A stretch of 64,000 nt of DNA from UMGS1781 sp964389545 (GTDB taxonomy: Bacteria; Bacillota; Clostridia; TANB77; CAG-508). Where the stretch lies: positions 45,495 through 109,494 of the forward strand of contig CAYMDN010000001.1 in assembly GCA_964389545.1 (NCBI GenBank), given 5' to 3'. Below are positions 26,453 to 33,185 of this stretch, piece after piece. The translations under genes were made by a program, and so were the position numbers. The notes beneath the pieces are model-generated. The model searched no databases, had not been told where the DNA came from, and worked only from the letters and a program-made list of their open reading frames with translations. How positions within the stretch are numbered: the first letter of the stretch is position 1; each line of letters starts with the position of its first letter.

Positions 26453-28288
26453 CTATTTTATTTCACTTCCGCCCCATTCAACAACTGTGAATCCTTTTCT
26501 ATTTGGTGTTTCTAATTGTTGTTCTTGAATTTTTATCGGTTTTTCTAGTCCTTTAAAAGTCATTAATATTCTTATTATTGTATCTGGCTTTGGATTTATT
26601 TCTAATGGCATATTTTCATTTATTTCTTCTGTAGTTACAAATCGTATATAATTGTATTCATTGGCTTCTAATTTTGGTAACCAATATACAATAAATTCTT
26701 CAGCTTCCCTTTCTGTCAATCCTAATATTACAAGTTTTTCTTCTAAGAATGTAGCTGTATCTTCGCCTCTTATTACAAATCCTTCGTTTTCTATTTTTAT
26801 TTCAATATCACTTTTGCTTTCATAATATAAAGAATATAATTGTCTATTTGTATATAAATCTTTTAAATTACCATTAGGTTGTGCTAAAACTTTCCATTCA
26901 TCTGTATATTTAGGATAAGAACAAGTTATATTTTCTTCTTTCAATAATTTTACAGACACTTCTATATCTGTTGTTGGATATAAGTATATAATAGGTTTAT
27001 CCACTGTAAGTTGCGTTCTCTGCGTTCCATAATTTTGTAAATTACCTATTTCTTCTCTTGTATTGCAATCTCTAAATTCTACCGTAGTTCCTACTTTCAT
27101 ATTAGTAGGAATTGCAATTAAGTATCCACTTCCATCTGACATTGATCCCCTTGCAGTTTCTTCTCCATAAATAATTATTTTATTATTTTCTTCTTTACAA
27201 TCTATCAAATCCATCCTACACCAACCAGCACCATTAGCATAGCTTAGAATAATATAATTTGACTTTTTATCTGTATAATAACTTTTAATTTTTTCTTCAC
27301 TTTCTAAAGCATTAGAATTAATTTCATCTATATAGTCTATGTAATCATCATATGATACTACTTCAACTTTTTGGTTTGGTTCTCCTGTATAATATTCATC
27401 TTGATGATATGCACCATTCCATGTATTTGTTGTCATTCTAGCATAATACGTTTTACCATCAATATTTACATTCTCATAATCTACTTGATTTTTATTATCT
27501 ACTTCTTCTATTTCATAATTAGCATATCTATTCCAAAAACTTTTAACCTGTTTTTCATTATCTATATCAATTTTAGCATTTTCTTTTTTTAGTACAACAG
27601 TTATTACTACTACATTCTCATCATCTGAAAACACTTCATCATACATTCCTATAATATAATCTTCGCCATCTCTATTAGTAATATCAAATAAAGCATAAAT
27701 GGCGGATACATTTGATGGTGTAGTTATTTTTTTATTATCATAATCATAATCAATCTCAGTCACATTTACCTCTTTGCCATTTTTGTCAATAGCCTTTTTT
27801 ATAATTTTGTTTGTTGTACATTCATAAAATTCTTCATCCTCCATATATAGAAGAGACATACTATAATCAGATAAATCTGAATCGTATTTTACTCTAATAA
27901 ACTCTCCTGCAAACTTGCCTATATACAATACTTGATTTGCATCTACTACATAATTATTTGATACCATATTATCTCTTGCTTCATCATCTAAAAAAACAAT
28001 TTTTTCACAATATGTTGTATCTGATTCAAATTCATTTTTATATAATAAATTTGAATTTTCACCTTTAATAATACAGATTTCGCTATTATCAATTTTTTCG
28101 TCTTCTTTTACATTGTTTTCTGTTTTATTACCTGTTGTAATAGGTTGTGCTACATTATCTGTATTAGTATTTTCCGATATTTGTGTTTTATATATACATA
28201 CAACCAGAATGGCAATTAATAGTATTATCACTATAGCTATTGGTATTATTAATTTTAGTGATAATTTTGCTTGTTCATTTCCTTCCAT
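26453..28288 (-). CDS. Membrane-anchored surface protein with C-terminal 'YLYP' domain
   Basis: 611 residues. One N-terminal membrane segment (residues 9-32) is followed by a Thr/Asn-rich linker and a large acidic extracellular part. The last 180 residues begin 'KPIIYLYPTTDIEVSVKL' and continue with 'GFVIRGEDTATFLEEKL' and 'AEEFIVYWLPKLEANEYN', a recurring block I have seen in Firmicutes surface proteins but cannot name. GGGGGAG precedes the ATG. Cargo of the element; role unknown. Confidence 0.65.
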   Translation of the reverse strand: MEGNEQAKLSLKLIIPIAIVIILLIAILVVCIYKTQISENTNTDNVAQPITTGNKTENNVKEDEKIDNSEICIIKGENSNLLYKNEFESDTTYCEKIVFLDDEARDNMVSNNYVVDANQVLYIGKFAGEFIRVKYDSDLSDYSMSLLYMEDEEFYECTTNKIIKKAIDKNGKEVNVTEIDYDYDNKKITTPSNVSAIYALFDITNRDGEDYIIGMYDEVFSDDENVVVITVVLKKENAKIDIDNEKQVKSFWNRYANYEIEEVDNKNQVDYENVNIDGKTYYARMTTNTWNGAYHQDEYYTGEPNQKVEVVSYDDYIDYIDEINSNALESEEKIKSYYTDKKSNYIILSYANGAGWCRMDLIDCKEENNKIIIYGEETARGSMSDGSGYLIAIPTNMKVGTTVEFRDCNTREEIGNLQNYGTQRTQLTVDKPIIYLYPTTDIEVSVKLLKEENITCSYPKYTDEWKVLAQPNGNLKDLYTNRQLYSLYYESKSDIEIKIENEGFVIRGEDTATFLEEKLVILGLTEREAEEFIVYWLPKLEANEYNYIRFVTTEEINENMPLEINPKPDTIIRILMTFKGLEKPIKIQEQQLETPNRKGFTVVEWGGSEIK

Positions 28289-28372
28289 TTTATCTCCCCC
28301 ATATAATTAAAATATATATCACATTTTATATTTTTTGTACCATATTGTCAAATCTATTTTGTTTTTCATAAA

Positions 28373-28400
28373 AAAGAGCACAATATTCTGTGCTCTTTTT
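28373..28400 (-). terminator. Terminator after the ygjV-like gene
   Basis: Stem AAAGAGCACA / TGTGCTCTTT (10 bp, loop ATATTC) with T-runs on both sides. Confidence 0.75.
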
Positions 28401-28415
28401 ACAATATACTAATTA

Positions 28416-28955
28416 CTACTTCTGTTTTCTTCTTTCTAACATATATCCGGTAGTAGAACAAATTAACAATACTGATTCTAATATAATTCCAAATATAGAC
28501 ATTACATAGATATTGTATAATATCCATAAAATTCCTATTGGAATGCCTAATAATTTGTATATATTTGTTTTCTTTTGCCATACCGAAAATGTATATAGCA
28601 TTGTAGCAATTACAGAAAGTAGACTTAATGGTCCATCATATGTAAATACTGCTGAAACAATTGCTATTGCATAAAGTATTATCAATATTACAATATCCAG
28701 CTTATTAATTTGCTCTCTTTTTCCATTTTTCCTTTCATCTAGCAAAAAGATAATATTTCTTATTAGTGCCACAATACACATTGCAAGGCCTGACCAAGCA
28801 CTTAAAAGAAAATATGCTACTCCATTTGCAACTAATGATAAAAAACTTAAAATTAAAATTTTCTTCCTATCTTTTGCATAATATGTTATCGCAAGTAATA
28901 CATACATTATTATTGTAAATACTTGTGATAAAATATAACTAATAGTTAGTTCCAT
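28416..28955 (-). CDS. YgjV-family inner membrane protein
   Basis: 179 residues with about six membrane segments. The pattern 'QVFTIIMYVLLAITYYAKDRKKILILSFL' type start, split by a basic loop, with 'WSGLAMCIVALIRNIIFLLDER' later, fits the YgjV family. It overlaps the 3' end of the HTH gene by 17 bases, so the two form an operon. Function of the family is unknown. Confidence 0.75.
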   Translation of the reverse strand: MELTISYILSQVFTIIMYVLLAITYYAKDRKKILILSFLSLVANGVAYFLLSAWSGLAMCIVALIRNIIFLLDERKNGKREQINKLDIVILIILYAIAIVSAVFTYDGPLSLLSVIATMLYTFSVWQKKTNIYKLLGIPIGILWILYNIYVMSIFGIILESVLLICSTTGYMLERRKQK

Positions 28956-30108
28956 TTAAAACCTCCTTCAAATTTTTTGAATACTTTTTTAGCTTTTGAA
29001 AGCATTTATATGCTTCCATTACCTCTTTTGTATTTTTAGAAATATATCCTCTTTCTTTGCTTTCTTCTGGTAAGTCTACTATTAATGTATTTTTATCTAT
29101 TCCATCCCACCCATTTGCTACTATTTGTAATAGGTTTGGTTCCTTCTCTTCTATTTCATCATAATCTACATATAGTGTTTTTATATTGCTTTGCATATAT
29201 ATTTTTAATGTCTTATTGCTTCTAAATTCTTTTATTTTATCTTTGCTAAATATAAATATTCTTTCTACATTAACTCCTCGATTTGCCAACTCTAAATTTG
29301 CTACTCTAAATTTCATTTCCTGTGGTGATTCTGTCCATTCATCCTCCAGCATTGTAGATGCGCACCATAAGTGAGATTCTTTATTTAACTTTTTAAAATA
29401 ACTGTTTATTGCATTATAAAATTTTCCAACACCTAGATTTTCTGTTCGTCCCTTTGAGTCAAATTCAATTTTTCCACCATCAGTATTTATTACCATTCCT
29501 GTAGTGTTTTTAAATTTAATTAGTAGTTCTTCAATGTCTTCTGCAATTTCATTATAATTAACTAATACATCTTTATTTTGAGCTATATTTAAAATTAAAG
29601 TATTAATTCTTAATCCAATTTCGTTTTTTAACTTTTCTGACAATTTTCCTTCTATCTTATTTCTGCTGCTATTATTGTAGTCAACTATAACTATGCTTGA
29701 TTCTGAATTTAATTTTTCTGAAAAGTTTGTGATAAATATTTCCTCGTCTTTATCTATATTGTTGATAACAAAATATACAAGTCCTTCATAATATTTATCT
29801 AATTTATTTAAATCTTTTGTTCCATCTAATTCTATATATTCTACTATATATCCTTCTTTTTCTAAAACCACTTTCAAATATTCTCTTATTTCTTCTTTTG
29901 AATTTACAATCATTATTTTTTTTGGAATATTTATATATTTATAAATATTGCTTCTTTTATCAGATGGCTTTAATGTTTCTTCTGGTATCTCCCAAACCAT
30001 ACCCTTTTTTATTGCTCCACTTATTCTTTCTTCTTTGCAAAGTTTAATTATTCTTCTTTCTGATATTCCCCATTTTTCCGAAAGCTGTTTTGCTGTTAAA
30101 TATCCCAT
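28939..30108 (-). CDS. Excisionase-like HTH regulator with unknown C-terminal domain
   Basis: About 389 residues. The start is the ATG at 30108, seven bases after AAGGAG; an ATG six bases earlier is too close. Residues 1-50 ('MGYLTAKQLSEKWGISERR') form an MerR/excisionase-type HTH. The C-terminal region includes 'VINTDGGKIEFDSKGRTENL' and 'YISKNTKEVMEAYKCFQK' and seems degenerate Rossmann-like in its middle. The promoter contains two copies of a 13-base motif, one a palindrome, so it probably represses its own operon. It may help control the element. Confidence 0.65.
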   Translation of the reverse strand: MGYLTAKQLSEKWGISERRIIKLCKEERISGAIKKGMVWEIPEETLKPSDKRSNIYKYINIPKKIMIVNSKEEIREYLKVVLEKEGYIVEYIELDGTKDLNKLDKYYEGLVYFVINNIDKDEEIFITNFSEKLNSESSIVIVDYNNSSRNKIEGKLSEKLKNEIGLRINTLILNIAQNKDVLVNYNEIAEDIEELLIKFKNTTGMVINTDGGKIEFDSKGRTENLGVGKFYNAINSYFKKLNKESHLWCASTMLEDEWTESPQEMKFRVANLELANRGVNVERIFIFSKDKIKEFRSNKTLKIYMQSNIKTLYVDYDEIEEKEPNLLQIVANGWDGIDKNTLIVDLPEESKERGYISKNTKEVMEAYKCFQKLKKYSKNLKEVLNGTNY

Positions 30109-30126
30109 TTTCATTCTCCTTTTGTT

Positions 30127-30192
30127 ATTGTTCTATTTTCAGAACAATACTTGTTATATTTTTATTTTATACCATTTTCGGAACAATGTCAA
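30127..30192 (-). promoter_or_regulatory. Promoter and operators of the HTH-ygjV operon
   Basis: On the minus strand: -35 TTGACA (30187-30192), -10 TAAAAT (30164-30169), 17-base spacer. The motif ATTGTTCNGAAAAT occurs in the spacer (30174-30187) and downstream (30135-30148); the latter is part of the perfect palindrome ATTGTTCT-N6-AGAACAAT (30127-30148). This suggests autorepression. Confidence 0.75.
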
Positions 30193-30207
30193 TACTTTAT
30201 AAAAAAT

Positions 30208-30240
30208 TCCTAATAGTATTTTACGCTATTAGGATTTTTT
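30208..30240. terminator. Terminator at the right end of the element
   Basis: Stem TCCTAATAG / CTATTAGGA (9 bp) with A/T runs on both sides. It would block transcription between the element and the host gene. Confidence 0.75.
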
Positions 30241-30279
30241 TACATTTTATTTTGTAGTTGGCATATATTAAATACCACA

Positions 30280-30290
30280 GGTGTGGATTT
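30280..30290 (+). repeat. Right attachment core (attR-like)
   Basis: GGTGTGGATTT, partner of 23284-23294. The single difference is in the third base of a Val codon, so either product is in frame. Confidence 0.75.
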
Positions 30291-30741
30291 AAATTTGCAA
30301 TTTCCTGCTGGTTGGAATGAAGCAAAAAGAATAAAATATGATCAGGGTTTTATATCGCCTGCTCCTCGTGACTTTGTTGGATTTGGTCCACTTACAGAAC
30401 CAGAATCTTTAGCTTTATATAATTTTACTTTAAGACACAATTTTAGACTTATCTTAGCTTATCATACTCAAGGAAATGTTATCTATTGGCAGTTTAAAGA
30501 TTTTGCTCCAGCAGAGGCTAAAACAATCGGTAATCAATTTGCACGTGTTAGTGGTTATTCTTTAGAAGATGTCCCATACAACTCTAGTTTTGCAGGTTAT
30601 AAGGATTGGTTTTTACAAGAATATAGAAAACCTGGTTATACAATAGAAGTTGGTTTAGGATCTAACCCTATACCTATTTCTCAATTTGATGAGATCTACA
30701 ATTCTAATCTTGGAATACTAGTACTTGGTGCAGTAGTATAA
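30280..30741 (+). CDS. Peptidase M14, 3' part beyond the element
   Basis: Reads 'GVDLNLQFPAGWNEAKRI', 'SPAPRDFVGFGPLTEPESLAL', then the third zinc His in 'LAYHTQGNVIYW' and the catalytic Glu in 'TIEVGLGSNPIP'. This is the second half of the gene started at 22827; joined at the 11-bp repeats it gives 'INGVDLNLQFPAGW' in frame. A GTG at 30283 could start a fragment, but no binding site precedes it. A terminator follows the stop. Confidence 0.85.
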   Translation, partial: GVDLNLQFPAGWNEAKRIKYDQGFISPAPRDFVGFGPLTEPESLALYNFTLRHNFRLILAYHTQGNVIYWQFKDFAPAEAKTIGNQFARVSGYSLEDVPYNSSFAGYKDWFLQEYRKPGYTIEVGLGSNPIPISQFDEIYNSNLGILVLGAVV

Positions 30742-30745
30742 AAAA

Positions 30746-30776
30746 AGATGTAGTATAACTTACTACATCTTCTTAT
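30746..30776 (+). terminator. Terminator after the M14 gene
   Basis: Stem AGATGTAGTA / TACTACATCT (10 bp) followed by TCTTATTTAT. Confidence 0.75.
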
Positions 30777-31217
30777 TTATACATCTATCTCTTCTAAATT
30801 TTTCTTAATTTGGTCCATAACTTTTGTAAATACTTTTAAATCTTTATTTTTAATATCTTTACCTACTGTGCTTTCAACTTCTATTATTTCATCCACTAAA
30901 TCATCGTATATTTTTCTTCCTTTTGTTGTTAGTTTTATTTGTTTACTTCTAGAATCAAATTTAGCTTCAGATTTGCTTATAAGATTATTTTTTTCCATTG
31001 TTTGTAATACTCCAGATATTGTAGATTTTCTTAGGTTAAATTCTTCTTCTAGTTCCTTTTGGTAAATTGGCTGAGGTGTTTCAGCTAAATATTCAATTAT
31101 ATCTACTTGAACTGGGCTTAAATTGTTTTGTTTACTACTTTGTAAGTTATTTTTAATAACATATCTGTTTGTTAAAATATACACTGTTTTAATCTCTTTG
31201 CATAATCTTCTATCCAT
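30777..31217 (-). CDS. MarR-family transcriptional regulator
   Basis: About 146 residues. Winged-helix with 'QVDIIEYLAETPQPIYQKEL', recognition helix 'LRKSTISGVLQTMEKNNLI' and wing 'DSRSKQIKLTTKGRKIYDDL'. The start is the ATG at 31217, nine bases after GGAG; a GTG 18 bases earlier is less likely. An inverted repeat lies in its leader. No transporter or enzyme gene accompanies it, so the ligand is unknown. Confidence 0.85.
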   Translation of the reverse strand: MDRRLCKEIKTVYILTNRYVIKNNLQSSKQNNLSPVQVDIIEYLAETPQPIYQKELEEEFNLRKSTISGVLQTMEKNNLISKSEAKFDSRSKQIKLTTKGRKIYDDLVDEIIEVESTVGKDIKNKDLKVFTKVMDQIKKNLEEIDV

Positions 31218-31319
31218 CTTTGTTCTCTCCTTCACATTTTATTATATAAACAAGTTATTATTTAGTTAAAACTATCATTATGATTGATTATTTTTACATT
31301 GGTATATCAGCATTTTTTC

Positions 31320-31410
31320 TCACATGTATTAGAATCCTAACTTATTTTCTAATGTGAAAGTATGCTTCCTAATGCTTCTATATTATACCATTTTTTCTTT
31401 TTTATGTCAA
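31320..31410 (-). promoter_or_regulatory. Promoter and inverted repeat of the MarR gene
   Basis: -35 TTGACA (31405-31410) and -10 TATAAT (31382-31387), spacer 17. Downstream, TTAGAA / TTCTAA flanked by CACAT / ATGTG (31320-31357) forms an imperfect inverted repeat that may be an operator. Confidence 0.7.
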
Positions 31411-31424
31411 CATCATTTTGTATA

Positions 31425-31456
31425 AAAAAGAAGACCAGCCCCGACTGGGGCTGATC
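31425..31456 (-). terminator. Terminator of the GC-rich mini-gene
   Basis: GC-rich stem GACCAGCCCC / GGGGCTGATC (one mismatch) followed on the minus strand by CTTCTTTTTT. Much richer in GC than any other terminator here. Confidence 0.8.
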
Positions 31457-31507
31457 TCTCCGCTTCTTTGCCATATGTAATTTTTTACTTGGTACGCTCA
31501 CACATCC

Positions 31508-31768
31508 CTACCCTTCGTGGTTGAAGACGAGATGGATTCCATGCCCTTCCGTGTGCATTTTGAAGCCCTCTCTTTTGAGGTCTTCGGGAACAGTGGCATT
31601 GCATCCACAATCCAGGAAAGTTCGTCCCATGCGTGCCTGCACAAGGCAGTCACGCAGAGTTTTTTCCTCGGATAATCCCGCAATGTCCCTGTCAAATGCA
31701 CTTACCAGCCGAGCCTGTTCACACCCGCGTGTCTTCGAGATGTCGTAGAGCCTAGAAGCCAGTGTCAT
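31508..31768 (-). CDS. Small GC-rich gene of foreign composition
   Basis: 86 residues starting 'MTLASRLYDISK' with a strong GGGAGG site. Codons such as CTG, CGC, GAC and ATC differ sharply from the neighbours. It has its own promoter and terminator and includes 'FLDCGCNATVPEDLKREGF'. It contains an in-frame CGG (31707 region, GCT CGG CTG) that must be read as Arg, because a +1 shift would hit a stop at once. No family recognised. Probably acquired recently, from a phage or other host; assembly contamination cannot be excluded. Confidence 0.55.
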   Translation of the reverse strand: MTLASRLYDISKTRGCEQARLVSAFDRDIAGLSEEKTLRDCLVQARMGRTFLDCGCNATVPEDLKREGFKMHTEGHGIHLVFNHEG

Positions 31769-31838
31769 TAGGAAAACCTCCCTTCAAAAAAATTTTTTTC
31801 TGGTTCCCATGACGTCTTCTAAAAAAGTCGTACTATTA

Positions 31839-31867
31839 ATTATACCACGTTTTCAGCAGTTTGTCTA
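31839..31867 (-). promoter_or_regulatory. Promoter of the GC-rich mini-gene
   Basis: -35 TAGACA (31862-31867) and -10 TATAAT (31839-31844), spacer 17, on the minus strand. The -35 overlaps the TAG stop of the extended HtrA frame. Confidence 0.65.
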
Positions 31868-32984
31868 CCTTTTTCCTAATTTTACGTTAACCGTATACTC
31901 TCTTCCGACTTCGATTTATTTTTAATTCTACTACATCTCCTGGTTTTTTCTGATAAATATAGTTTCTTAACTCACTCATTTTATTTACATTATTTCCATC
32001 TATTGAAGTTATAACATCGCCTATTTTTATATCTGCTTTGGCTACTGGTCCATCTGCCATTATTTGAACAACATATATTCCATTATCAAAACTAATTTTT
32101 GAATTCAAGTATGGAATAACCTCTTTATCGTATGCAAATATACCTAAATATGCTTCGTCAAACTGTCCTGAATTTATATAATTTTCTATTACTGGCTTTA
32201 TAACATTTATTGGTATAGCAAATCCAATACCTTCACCATCATTTATTTTTATTGTATTAATTCCAAGCACCTCACCATTTGTATTAATTAATGGTCCACC
32301 ACTATTTCCTTTGTTTATACTTGCATCTGTTTGAATTAGACCTTCCATATAACTAGATTTAGATCCTTCTTCTATTTTTATAGTTCTATTTGTTCCGCTA
32401 ATAATCCCTGCTGTAACTGTTCTTTGAAATTCTGTTCCTATTGGATTTCCTATCGCATATACTTCATCTCCTAATTTAATCGCATCAGAATTTCCTAAAC
32501 CTAAATATTGTAATCCATTCTTTTCTATTTTTACTATAGCTACATCCAAATCTGAATCAGACCATACAATTTCTCCTTTACATACTTCTCCACTTTCAAG
32601 TGTTACATAGCATGAACTATATTTATTACCTGCCACATGCCAGTTTGTTAATATATATCCATTATTAGAGATTATCATTCCAGTTCCCAAACCCAACTCT
32701 TCTATAGAAGATGTAGAGAACATATTATCTCCTAATTCTTTAATTTTAGAAATCCCCACAATACTTTTAGTTATCGTTTCAATTGTTACTTTTGATTTTT
32801 CTGTAGTTTTGTCTGTATTTGATAATCGTACTACATTAGGTTCCTCTATTACTGCTTCTTTTTCTATATTTATTTTTTTATAAAAGTCATATGAATATAT
32901 ACTAATAAATGCCACAAAAACCGTATATATCAACAGCTTTATGGTTCTTTTTACAATACCTGTTTTTTTGTCATATCCGTACAT
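31865..32984 (-). CDS. HtrA/DegP-type serine protease, with C-terminus completed by a +1 shift at CGG
   Basis: Starts at ATG 32984; one membrane anchor (residues 15-32), then a trypsin-like domain with His in 'LTNWHVAG', Asp in 'SDLDVAIVKI' and Ser in 'NKGNSGGPL', and a PDZ domain. The zero frame ends at 31887 with 'NRSRKRVYG', where R is CGG (31905-31907). Skipping the C gives 'NRSGREYTVNVKLGKR' and a stop at 31865, the normal last beta-strand of an HtrA PDZ domain (compare the second HtrA here, ending 'KKMEVKIILGEE'). So the shifted product is the expected one. Surface quality-control protease. Confidence 0.85.
31905..31907 (-). other. +1 frameshift site, CGG (AGT CGG A), in htrA
   Basis: In-frame CGG seven codons before the zero-frame stop. 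Dropping the C gives GGA AGA GAG (Gly-Arg-Glu) and the canonical HtrA ending. Confidence 0.85.
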
Positions 32985-33185
32985 TTTTCCTCCTATGTAT
33001 ATTGTTTACAAATCTTCCTATTTTTAAACATTAAGTTATTGATTTATGTTTATCTTTTATGATATACTTCTCTTAATTAAGCAGCCGAACTATTAAAATA
33101 CACATCAAGAATTGCATTAACTACAGTAAAAATAACATTGTATACGTAATTTAATACCGATTTATAATAATTAAGAGGTGCTCTT

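Larger units (their letters stand above)
23284..30290. mobile_element. 7-kb serine-recombinase element inside the M14 peptidase gene
   Basis: The element splits an M14 gene between 'INGVD' and 'LNLQFPAGW'. Its ends are marked by 11-bp repeats, and a short imperfect inverted repeat lies inside them (ATACCAACTA at 23300-23309; TAGTTGGCAT at 30255-30264). It carries, all on the minus strand, a hypothetical gene, a secreted nuclease, a large serine recombinase, an anchored surface protein, a YgjV-like protein and an HTH regulator. A terminator at 30208 insulates the right end. Length and layout recall the skin-type elements excised during sporulation; that parallel is inference. Confidence 0.8.

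Noticed and set aside
23345..30108. Prophage in the M14 gene
   Set aside because: No capsid, tail, terminase or lysis genes are present; only a recombinase and cargo.
31498..31701. Second overlapping frame in the GC-rich segment
   Set aside because: It lacks a ribosome binding site; the frame at 31508-31768 has a strong one.
10107..32984. Sequencing or assembly error as the cause of all CGG frameshifts
   Set aside because: Not excluded, but many other CGG triplets in the same sequence contexts (for example ATCGGT and AACGGT in intact genes) show no extra C, and the sites are not in homopolymers. Reads are needed.
33001..33185. CGG in the HtrA-NRPS intergenic region as a frameshift site
   Set aside because: It is in non-coding sequence with no ORF on either side to join.
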